32,107 bases of DNA, taken from NCBI GenBank assembly GCA_030529085.1, contig JAUMXM010000024.1, positions 1-32,107 of the forward strand. The letters run 5' to 3'. Source of the stretch: Rikenellaceae bacterium. GTDB lineage: Bacteria; Bacteroidota; Bacteroidia; Bacteroidales; Rikenellaceae. The translations under genes and the position numbers were made by a program. Under the pieces are notes generated by a model that did not search any database, had not been told where the DNA came from, and worked only from the letters and a program-made list of their open reading frames with translations. Of this stretch, positions 8,362 through 14,865 are shown one piece after another; the stretch's first letter is position 1, and each line of letters starts with the position of its first letter.

Positions 8362-8378
8362 GAACCTCGTTTGTGGTG

Positions 8379-8410
8379 CAAATATACAACCGGCAATACC
8401 CCCTTGTCAA
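8379..8410 (-). promoter_or_regulatory. Promoter of the phage-derived cassette
   Basis: Minus strand: TATATTTG at 8379-8386 fits the Bacteroidota -7 element, with TTGAC at 8406-8410 as the -33 element. The gap after TTG is 21 nt. Transcription would start near 8372, giving a leader of about 216 nt before the first gene. Confidence 0.75.
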
Positions 8411-8462
8411 CCCCTTTTTTCACTTTTTCCAAAAAAAATAGAAAAAAGTCCCGATTTTTGTT

Positions 8463-8470
8463 TACTTTTG
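8463..8470 (+). promoter_or_regulatory. Probable -7 element of the structured RNA / corA transcript
   Basis: TACTTTTG matches TAnnTTTG, but no clear TTG lies about 20 bp upstream, where the sequence is A/T tracts only. Transcription would begin near 8475. No -7 element is visible immediately upstream of corA, so this may also serve that gene. Confidence 0.5.
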
Positions 8471-8474
8471 TCGT

Positions 8475-8790
8475 ACAAACCAAATTGTGTAGCAATAAGT
8501 ATGGATGATGGTCAATCTTACGCGGATAGTTGCAGCGTTGCGCTTGGGCGCAATGCCGAGCCGTCGTGGCCCTCAGCACGCGCATAGTGCGCGAGCCTGC
8601 TTGTTGCATCCCTACCTGATCAAATCTGCGTGTCGCCTGGCGACCTTTGTTTCCTATCTAAATACCTACTGGGAGTGCGGGCTGAGAGTGGCTCCGGTTC
8701 CCAATCCCGGCTGAAGAGGTTAAGCGGCCCGCCCGTGCGTTGAGGGCCGCAAAAAACGATGTAAAAACCAAAGTTTAGCGAACTTTTTTA
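8475..8790 (+). ncRNA. Structured non-coding RNA or long corA leader (candidate)
   Basis: About 300 nt with no convincing ORF but many stable stems: GCGTTGCGC with GCGCAATGC (near 8535-8555), CGCGCA with TGCGCG (near 8579-8592), GTCGC with GCGAC (near 8632-8644), and GCGGCCC (8724-8730) with GGGCCGC (8744-8750). A long-range pairing CGCGGAT (8521-8527) with ATCTGCG (8624-8630) closes the first two. It ends in a weak AAAGTT/AACTTT hairpin with a T tract at about 8770-8788. It could be a free RNA such as the Bacteroidales 6S RNA, or a leader sensing magnesium. I could not match it to SRP, RNase P or tmRNA signatures. Confidence 0.5.
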
Positions 8791-8804
8791 AGCGACCTTT
8801 GTCA

Positions 8805-9788
8805 ATGATTACCATCTACCTCAAGCAATACAACAAAATTATCCGCAACGCCGATACCCGCCTCTTCGATGAGTTGGGCTACGATGATATTCTCTGGATC
8901 GACATGATGCAGCCCTCGATCAAGGAGCAGCGCGCCGTCGAGAACTTCATCGAGATCAACCTCCAGTCGCGCCAACAGGTCGAAGAGATCGAGTCCACCT
9001 CGAAGTACTCCGAGAACGAGAATGCCATCATCTCGAACTCCAACTTCTTCATCCCCACGGGCGATTCGTTCCTCATCGAGCCGGTCTCGTTCATCATCTC
9101 GAACGAGGGTGTCCTGGTTTCGGTGCGTAATGCCGAGTCGCGCACCTTCCGCGAGACGGAGAAGCGCCTCCAGATGAACTACCGCAACTACGCCACGGGC
9201 TACCACCTCTTCATCTCGCTTTTGGAGGTGCGCATCGACTTCGATGCCGACCTCGTGGAGCTGGTTGCCAAGCAGGTTGCCACCCTCTCGAAGGATATCA
9301 CCTCGGAGGATTCGATCGACAAGGAGATTCTGCACCGCATCAGCGCCCTGCAGGAGAGCACGATGTCGCTGCGCGAGAATATCTTCGACCGCCAGCGTGT
9401 CCTCTCGGGCATCTTGCGCTCGGAGCGCTTCCCGAACGATATCTACCCCCGTCTGCAACTGATGATCAAGGACGTTAACTCGCTGATCAGCCACGCCGAC
9501 TTCTCGACCCAGCGTCTGGACTACATCCAGGATGCTGCCCTGGGTCTTATCAACATCGAGCAGAACGAGATCGTCAAGATCTTCTCGGTGGTAACGGTGA
9601 TCTTCATGCCCGCCACGCTCATCGCCTCAATGTATGGCATGAACTTCAAGTTTATGCCCGAGCTCGACTGGCAATTCACCTTTGCCAATGGCTTTGTGTT
9701 GCCGCTCGGCTACCTCTTTGCCATCTGCCTGATGATCCTCTGTTCGGGCCTTACGATCTGGTATTTCAAATACAAGAAATGGTTGTAA
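8805..9788 (+). CDS. corA: CorA-family magnesium/cobalt transporter
   Basis: A 327-aa inner-membrane channel for Mg2+ (Co2+, Ni2+). The signature YGMN is at residues 277-280, at the end of the first of two C-terminal transmembrane helices (about 254-276 and 297-320). The periplasmic loop after it reads FKFMPELDW, and the protein ends in a basic tail YFKYKKWL. The N-terminal 250 residues form the cytoplasmic alpha/beta and long-helix funnel. The ATG at 8805 is preferred over a TTG two codons upstream. The gene stands alone behind a structured RNA region and ends at a bidirectional terminator. Assignment is firm, ion preference is not. Confidence 0.93.
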   Translation: MITIYLKQYNKIIRNADTRLFDELGYDDILWIDMMQPSIKEQRAVENFIEINLQSRQQVEEIESTSKYSENENAIISNSNFFIPTGDSFLIEPVSFIISNEGVLVSVRNAESRTFRETEKRLQMNYRNYATGYHLFISLLEVRIDFDADLVELVAKQVATLSKDITSEDSIDKEILHRISALQESTMSLRENIFDRQRVLSGILRSERFPNDIYPRLQLMIKDVNSLISHADFSTQRLDYIQDAALGLINIEQNEIVKIFSVVTVIFMPATLIASMYGMNFKFMPELDWQFTFANGFVLPLGYLFAICLMILCSGLTIWYFKYKKWL

Positions 9789-9810
9789 AACACCACTAAA
9801 ATACAATAAG

Positions 9811-9839
9811 AAAACGCCACCCGAAAAAGGTGGCGTTTT
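9811..9839. terminator. Bidirectional terminator between convergent genes
   Basis: AAAACGCCACC and GGTGGCGTTTT form a perfect 11-bp stem around a 7-nt loop, with A and T tracts on opposite sides. It serves corA on the plus strand and the plug-domain gene on the minus strand. Confidence 0.93.
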
Positions 9840-9857
9840 CTTATCTTGGCAGGCGAA

Positions 9858-10559
9858 CTACAAGCCGTTCGAAAGCGTCTCGGCCGACTTTAGGCGCACA
9901 ACAATTGCGCCGTTTCCGCCTCGCACACCATACATCGCGGCATCCTTCATCACAATCACATAGGCTACCTGGACAAGCTGGATGTGGTCGATCGACTTCA
10001 CCTCCACCTCATCGACAATAAAGAGGGGGGCGCTATTCTCGTGGTAGGCGGCTCCGCGAATCGAGACCTGCATGGCACCCGTTTCGAAATCCTCGGTCAC
10101 GGTCACCCCGGGAATCATTCCCGAGAGGGCCGAGAGGATATCGGTACAGCCCGTTGCCATCAGCTCCTCGCCCGTGATGCGGCTGTTGTAGCCCACATAC
10201 TCGCGACGACCGACATAACTCATGCCGTAATCGAGCAGCGACTGCGACTCCTCGCTCTCGACGCTCCCCTTGTTGATGATGCGAATCTTCATGCTGCGCT
10301 TGCCGGCAACGGGGATCAGATAATCCTGCTTGTCATAGCGGATATGGAGCGTATCGTCCGCCTCGACATTTGTCAAACCAAAACGTCCCTTACGATCCGT
10401 CTGGGCATACTTCTCGGGGTCGCTCACATAGATTCTTGCGTTGCGCAGGGGCTTATCGGCCCCATCGAGCAGCAAGCCGTTGAAGGGGCGCGGCGACTGT
10501 TGTGCAAAACCAGCGAATGCGATGCACAACCAAGCACAAAGAATAAAAACAGCTCTCAT
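9858..10559 (-). CDS. Plug-only TonB-receptor-like protein with carboxypeptidase-regulatory-like domain
   Basis: A 233-aa exported protein. The ATG at 10557-10559 is chosen because it gives a clear signal peptide (MRAVFILCAWLCIAFAGFAQ). Residues 27-75 form a carboxypeptidase-D regulatory-like beta-sandwich (PLRNARIYVSDPEK and following). Residues 135-225 match the plug domain of SusC-type receptors (ILSALSGMIPGVTV, SIRGAAYHENSAPLFIVDEV, and the closing GVRGGNGAIVVRLK). The 22-strand barrel that normally follows is absent, and the gene ends cleanly at a terminator, so this is not a visible truncation. It may act as a periplasmic or outer-membrane partner of TonB or of another receptor (inference). 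Confidence 0.82.
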   Translation of the reverse strand: MRAVFILCAWLCIAFAGFAQQSPRPFNGLLLDGADKPLRNARIYVSDPEKYAQTDRKGRFGLTNVEADDTLHIRYDKQDYLIPVAGKRSMKIRIINKGSVESEESQSLLDYGMSYVGRREYVGYNSRITGEELMATGCTDILSALSGMIPGVTVTEDFETGAMQVSIRGAAYHENSAPLFIVDEVEVKSIDHIQLVQVAYVIVMKDAAMYGVRGGNGAIVVRLKSAETLSNGL

Positions 10560-10577
10560 AGTCACATCTATTTTTTG

Positions 10578-10609
10578 CGAAATTATACAAAATCTACGAA
10601 AAAAGCAAA
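10578..10609 (-). promoter_or_regulatory. Promoter of the plug-domain gene
   Basis: Minus strand: TAATTTCG at 10578-10585 as -7 element (one mismatch to TAnnTTTG) and TTTG at 10606-10609 as -33 element, 20 nt apart. The leader would be short, about 10 nt. Confidence 0.6.
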
Positions 10610-10704
10610 AAAATATCGTCTGCAGTCCGAACCCCGATTGGTCAAAAATCATCCGAAGAGCACCTTTTTTTCACCTTAGAGGGCGGTTGGTCCAAGATTT
10701 TATC

Positions 10705-10712
10705 TATCTTTG
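10705..10712 (+). promoter_or_regulatory. -7 element upstream of the flippase operon
   Basis: TATCTTTG matches the Bacteroidota -7 consensus exactly and lies 20 nt before the flippase ATG. The best upstream element, TTGG at 10687-10690, is closer than the usual 19-21 nt, so the -33 part is uncertain. Confidence 0.6.
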
Positions 10713-10731
10713 CAAGATAGATTGGGGTATT

Positions 10732-12213
10732 ATGCTCGAAAAATTAGCAAAACAGACCGCCGTTTACGGCATCAGCACGATTCTCGTCAGGTTCCTGAGC
10801 TACCTGCTCACGCCCTTCTACACGCGTGTGTTCGGGCCGGAGACCTACGGCATCGTGACGGAGGTCTACGCCCTGATTCCGCTGGCGCTGACCCTGCTGA
10901 CGATGGGCATGGAGTCGAGCTATTTCCGCTTCACGGCGCGTGTCGAGAGCGAAACGGATGATCGCGAGGAGCGTCGTCGCGGCAAGGAGCGGGTCTTCCG
11001 CACCACCTGGGGTTCGACCTCGCTGGCGGCCCTCACGTTCTTTGGCTTGGTGCTCATCCTCGCCCAACCGATTTCGGATTGGATGGGGGCAGCCTACACC
11101 TCCCACCCCGAGTACATCGCCTGGGTGGCAGCCATCGTGCTGCTCGACGTGATGACGGCAATCCCCGCTGCGAAGCTCCGCGAGGAGAATCGCGCCCTGC
11201 ACTTTGTCGCCATCAAACTCCTGAGCGTGGGGCTGAATGTGGCGCTCGCCTTCGCCTTTGGTCTGGCGGGGCTCTTCGAGAGCGACTTCGGTGTGGGGTG
11301 GGTCTTTGTGGCCAACTTTGTGGGCAGCCTCGCGGCACTCCTGGCCCTGCTCCCCGCCACGGGGTGGCTCTGGCCCTCGATCGACCGCAAGCTGTTGGGA
11401 CGCATCCTCTGCTACTCGCTACCCCTCTTGCTGGGTGGCCTGGCAGGCACGGCTAACGAGTTCATCGATCGTCAGCTCATCAAGTGGCTCGTTCCCGAGG
11501 GGGCGATGGCCGAGCTGGGCATCTACGGTGCCATCACCAAGATTGCCGTCGTGATGATGCTCTTCTACCAGATGTACCGCCTGGCCGCTGAGCCCTTCTT
11601 CCTCTCGAACTTCAAGAAGGAGGAGTTCAAGGAGATGAATGCCGCCGCAATGAAGTACTACCTGATGGCCTCGATGTTGATCTTCCTGGCCATTGCCCTC
11701 TTCCGCGACCTCTTCGCGCTGATTGTGGGGCGCGACTTCCGCGAGGGTATCTACATCCTGCCCGTAGTCTTGGCAAGCAATGTCCTGGCGGGTGTGTGGC
11801 TCAACCTCTCGTTCTGGTACAAGCGCGAGGAGCGCACCTCACTCGCCATTGTCGTAACGGGAGCGGGTCTGTTGGTGACCCTGCCGGCGGGCTTTGCCCT
11901 CATCCCGAGCCTCGGCTACTACGGTGCCGCCTGGATGCGCCTCATCAGCGAGCTGACGATGGTCGGCGTGAGCCTCTACCTCACGCGCCGCTTCTACCCC
12001 ACCCCCTACCGTTGGGGACGGATTTTGGAGTATGTCGCTACGGCTTTGGTGCTCTACGCCGCCGCCGAGTGGCTGCGCGGCCTGCTCGCCGAGCAATGGG
12101 TGACGATCTACAGCCTCAACGCGTTGCTCTTTGCAGCCTATGGGGCCTACCTCGTAAAGCGCGAAAATATTGACTTAAAAGGGATGGCGAAGAGCCTCCT
12201 GAAACGAAAATAA
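10732..12213 (+). CDS. Polysaccharide flippase (Wzx / MATE-like)
   Basis: A 493-aa polytopic inner-membrane protein with about 12-14 transmembrane helices. The N-terminal TAVYGISTILVRFLSYLLTP and YTRVFGPETYGIVTEVYA segments are characteristic of O-antigen and lipid-linked oligosaccharide flippases of the MOP superfamily. It would move undecaprenyl-linked glycans to the periplasmic leaflet. The start at 10732 is chosen over longer frames because it follows a -7 element and gives the standard family N-terminus. No glycosyltransferase genes are nearby. Instead holB follows after 12 nt, so the gene is probably a chromosomal rather than capsule-locus flippase. The substrate is unknown. Confidence 0.88.
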   Translation: MLEKLAKQTAVYGISTILVRFLSYLLTPFYTRVFGPETYGIVTEVYALIPLALTLLTMGMESSYFRFTARVESETDDREERRRGKERVFRTTWGSTSLAALTFFGLVLILAQPISDWMGAAYTSHPEYIAWVAAIVLLDVMTAIPAAKLREENRALHFVAIKLLSVGLNVALAFAFGLAGLFESDFGVGWVFVANFVGSLAALLALLPATGWLWPSIDRKLLGRILCYSLPLLLGGLAGTANEFIDRQLIKWLVPEGAMAELGIYGAITKIAVVMMLFYQMYRLAAEPFFLSNFKKEEFKEMNAAAMKYYLMASMLIFLAIALFRDLFALIVGRDFREGIYILPVVLASNVLAGVWLNLSFWYKREERTSLAIVVTGAGLLVTLPAGFALIPSLGYYGAAWMRLISELTMVGVSLYLTRRFYPTPYRWGRILEYVATALVLYAAAEWLRGLLAEQWVTIYSLNALLFAAYGAYLVKRENIDLKGMAKSLLKRK

Positions 12214-12225
12214 AGGAGAAAAACG

Positions 12226-13371
12226 ATGCAGTTCAAGGATATTATCGGTCATCACGAGCTTAAAAAGCGTTTGGTCCACTCGGTAGATGCGGGTCGCATC
12301 AGCCATGCCCAGCTCTTCACGGGGGCGGCGGGTCAAGGTTCGCTGGCCCTTGCCGTGGCCTACGTGCAGTACCTCTGCTGCCGCAACCGCCACGACGGCG
12401 ATTCGTGTGGCGTGTGTCCCGACTGCCAACAGATAGCCGCCCTGGCCCACCCCGACCTGCACCTGGTATTCCCCGTGAACAAGCAGGGCAAGAAGTCGGG
12501 CGAGGTGGCCCTCTCGGATGAGTTCCTGCCCCGTTTCCGCGAACTCTTTGCCGAGAGTCGGGGTTACTTCTCGCCCCAGGAGTGGTACGACCGCCTCGAC
12601 CTGGGCAAGACCCTCAAGGGTGCCATTGCCGCCCGCGAGGCCGACGAGATGATCCGCAAACTCTCGTTCAAGAGTTTCGAATCGGACTACAAGGTGATGC
12701 TCATCTGGCTGCCCGAAGCGATGAAGGAGGAGGCGGCCAACAAGATTCTCAAAATCTTGGAGGAGCCCTGGGAGAAGACCCTCTTCATCCTCGTCTCGGA
12801 GCAACCGACACGTCTCCTGAAGACGATCCTCTCGCGCACACAGGAGGTGACCGTGGGGCGCATCGAGGAGGGTGTTCTGGAGCAGAAGGCCCGCGAGGAG
12901 GGGATCGACGATCCGTTGCAGGCCCGCAACATGGCACGCCTGGCTTCGGGCAACCTGCTGGAGCTGAACCACCTGATTACGGGCGAGAGCGACCAGCAGC
13001 GTCGGGAGAACTTCACCCTCTTCTGCTCGTTGATGCGCCTGAGCTACAACGACAAGCACCTCGAGCTGATCGGCTGGGCCGAGGAGGTAGCGGCCCTGCC
13101 GCGTGAGCAGCAGCGCAGCCTGCTGCGCGATGCGGCGCGCCTGCTGCGCGAGAGCTTCATGCTCCATGCCGGCATGAACGACATCTCCTACCTGTGGGGC
13201 GAGGAGCTGCAATTCTGCACCAAATTTGCCCCCTTTGTGGGCGTTGAGAATATCGAACCGCTGATTGCCCAGATCGAGGAGGCACAAGCCCAGATCAACC
13301 AGAACGGCAACTCGATGATTGTATTTACCCATTTTGCGCTGGCGGTGAGCAAGATGATCAAACATTTGTAA
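12226..13371 (+). CDS. holB: DNA polymerase III subunit delta prime
   Basis: A 381-aa AAA+ clamp-loader subunit. It begins FKDIIGHHELKKRLVHSV as in DnaX-like proteins. It has a degenerate P-loop GAAGQGSLALA (residues 33-43) lacking the catalytic lysine, as is known for delta prime, and a zinc-binding cluster with Cys52, Cys61, Cys64 and Cys67. The sensor region ANKILKILEEP and an SRTQ box follow. It works with delta and tau/gamma to load the sliding clamp. It lies 12 nt after the flippase and 12 nt before folK, within one apparent operon. Confidence 0.9.
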   Translation: MQFKDIIGHHELKKRLVHSVDAGRISHAQLFTGAAGQGSLALAVAYVQYLCCRNRHDGDSCGVCPDCQQIAALAHPDLHLVFPVNKQGKKSGEVALSDEFLPRFRELFAESRGYFSPQEWYDRLDLGKTLKGAIAAREADEMIRKLSFKSFESDYKVMLIWLPEAMKEEAANKILKILEEPWEKTLFILVSEQPTRLLKTILSRTQEVTVGRIEEGVLEQKAREEGIDDPLQARNMARLASGNLLELNHLITGESDQQRRENFTLFCSLMRLSYNDKHLELIGWAEEVAALPREQQRSLLRDAARLLRESFMLHAGMNDISYLWGEELQFCTKFAPFVGVENIEPLIAQIEEAQAQINQNGNSMIVFTHFALAVSKMIKHL

Positions 13372-13383
13372 AAAAAGAGGACC

Positions 13384-13890
13384 ATGGCACGTGTAGCACT
13401 TCTTTTGGGAGGCAACGAGGGTGACATGAAGCGCACCCTGCAAACGGCCCAACGCCTGATCAACGAGCGTGTGGGTGCCGTCATGCGTTGCTCCCATCGT
13501 TATCAGAGCGAGGCGTGGGGCTTCCAATCCACGCAGCCCTTTACGAACCAAGCCCTTGAAATATCCACCGATCTGTCACCCATCGAGGTGCTGGATGCCA
13601 TCCAGCATATCGAGTCGGAGTTGGGACGCAATCGCGCCGCCGAGCAGCTCGAAAAGGCCACCACGGGGGCACGCTACACCTCGCGCCCGATCGATATCGA
13701 CATCCTCTTCTACGGCTCGGAGATCATCGACGAGGAGCGTCTGCAACTCCCCCATCCGTTGCTTGCCGAACGCGAGTTCGCGCTGCAACCCCTCGCCGAG
13801 ATTATGCGTTCATTCGCCCATCCCGTGACGGGAAAAACCGTGGGCCAGATGCTCGATGCCGTGCGCCAAAACACCGCCGAAACCGAATAA
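13384..13890 (+). CDS. folK: 2-amino-4-hydroxy-6-hydroxymethyldihydropteridine pyrophosphokinase
   Basis: A 168-aa HPPK enzyme that transfers pyrophosphate from ATP to 6-hydroxymethyl-7,8-dihydropterin in folate synthesis. Seen are the N-terminal LLLGGNEGDM (residues 6-15), the central segment YQSEAWGFQSTQPFTNQALE for pterin binding, and the hallmark RPIDIDILFYG (101-111) with its metal-binding aspartates, followed by LPHP (122-125). Length is typical of monofunctional FolK. No folP or folB is adjacent. Confidence 0.93.
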   Translation: MARVALLLGGNEGDMKRTLQTAQRLINERVGAVMRCSHRYQSEAWGFQSTQPFTNQALEISTDLSPIEVLDAIQHIESELGRNRAAEQLEKATTGARYTSRPIDIDILFYGSEIIDEERLQLPHPLLAEREFALQPLAEIMRSFAHPVTGKTVGQMLDAVRQNTAETE

Positions 13891-13896
13891 AGACGT

Positions 13897-14865
13897 ATGA
13901 AACAGAGTTTTAGTCTGCTGATAATAGCCACAGCCCTGCTGCTGACATCCTGCTTCAAGGATGTGGCCGAGAATACCACTTACCTCCTCAAGCCCCTTGT
14001 GCAACACACCTCAGGTGCCATGCTCGAGCCGCTTGAAGGGGTTGTACTCCACGCCTTCGAAGCCGATACGACGCTCTACACCGTAGCCTCCTACGACGAT
14101 GCGTTGGAGGGTGTTGTGAGCGCCAAAGCCAACCCGTCGGATCGCATCCAGGCCCTCGTCTCGGCCGCCCCATCAACCCTGGAGGGGATGACCGACCGTC
14201 TCGAGATTTCGATTCCGCCCCGCGAGATGATGCTGCTGGCCGTCGACACGGAAAATCGCCTCTACGCCTACACCCAGCTCGCCTTCGAGCAGAACATCGG
14301 CACGCTCTACGTAACGCTGATCTTCAAGACCTGGAAGGAGGGGGCAGCCTGGAAAGAGGGTTGGCAATTCTGCAACCCCTTCTTCGAGCCGACCGTTACC
14401 ATCGAAAGCTTTATCGAGGTCGGGGCCCAATCCATCGAGGGTGGTGCCACCAACGAGGAGATTGCCAACGTGAAGGTCTGCGCCTTTGCCGCCGACACCA
14501 CCGAGTGGCGCATCGCCTCCTACGACGATGCTGTGGGGGGTCGACTCACCTCGAAGAGCGACGAGACGATTACCCGCTCCAACCCCGAGTTCAACGGCTA
14601 TGAAACCAATACAAAGGGGCTCTTTCGCATGAATGTCAGCGCCTCGCCCCTGATGGTGGTGGTCATCGACCGCACCCACCGCATGTATGCCTACTCGAAG
14701 CAGGAGGTCGACCTCACCACGCCCGACTCCTCGCCCACCTATTCGGTCTACTTCCCGCTTTGGCAGACGACCTGGATCAGCGAACAGCAGGGCTGGCGCG
14801 TAGTCAATCCCGAATACGCTCCTGCGACCGACGAAGAGGAGAACAACCCTGAAAACCAAGAATAA
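13897..14865 (+). CDS. Lipoprotein with two tandem repeats, unknown function
   Basis: A 322-aa predicted lipoprotein with signal peptide and lipobox LLTSC (Cys19). Two halves are clearly related. In residues 48-165 and 191-309 both contain AFxADTTxxxxASYDDA (for example 53-69 and 196-212), a later MxYAY-type turn, and a closing GWxxxNPxxxP (155-165 and 299-309). Each half is probably a beta-sandwich domain like the DUF5119 or similar families exported by gut Bacteroidota, often near fimbrial genes, though no fimbrial gene is here. Gaps of 6 nt to folK and a 1-nt overlap with the next gene suggest co-transcription. Location is likely the outer membrane or cell surface. Function is unknown. Confidence 0.75.
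   Translation: MKQSFSLLIIATALLLTSCFKDVAENTTYLLKPLVQHTSGAMLEPLEGVVLHAFEADTTLYTVASYDDALEGVVSAKANPSDRIQALVSAAPSTLEGMTDRLEISIPPREMMLLAVDTENRLYAYTQLAFEQNIGTLYVTLIFKTWKEGAAWKEGWQFCNPFFEPTVTIESFIEVGAQSIEGGATNEEIANVKVCAFAADTTEWRIASYDDAVGGRLTSKSDETITRSNPEFNGYETNTKGLFRMNVSASPLMVVVIDRTHRMYAYSKQEVDLTTPDSSPTYSVYFPLWQTTWISEQQGWRVVNPEYAPATDEEENNPENQE

Noticed and set aside
8505-8714. ORF of 69 aa upstream of corA
   Set aside because: It lies in a region of stable RNA stems, shows no family resemblance, and its sequence is better explained as structured RNA.
8475-8790. SRP RNA, RNase P RNA or tmRNA
   Set aside because: None of the conserved strings of these RNAs is present.
12226-13371. Missing Walker A lysine in holB as a sign of decay
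   Set aside because: A non-functional P-loop is the normal state for the delta prime subunit.
12175-13551. Minus-strand frame of 458 aa over holB and folK
   Set aside because: Both genes on the plus strand are clearly identified by motifs. The minus frame is low-complexity Leu/Gly/Val-rich.
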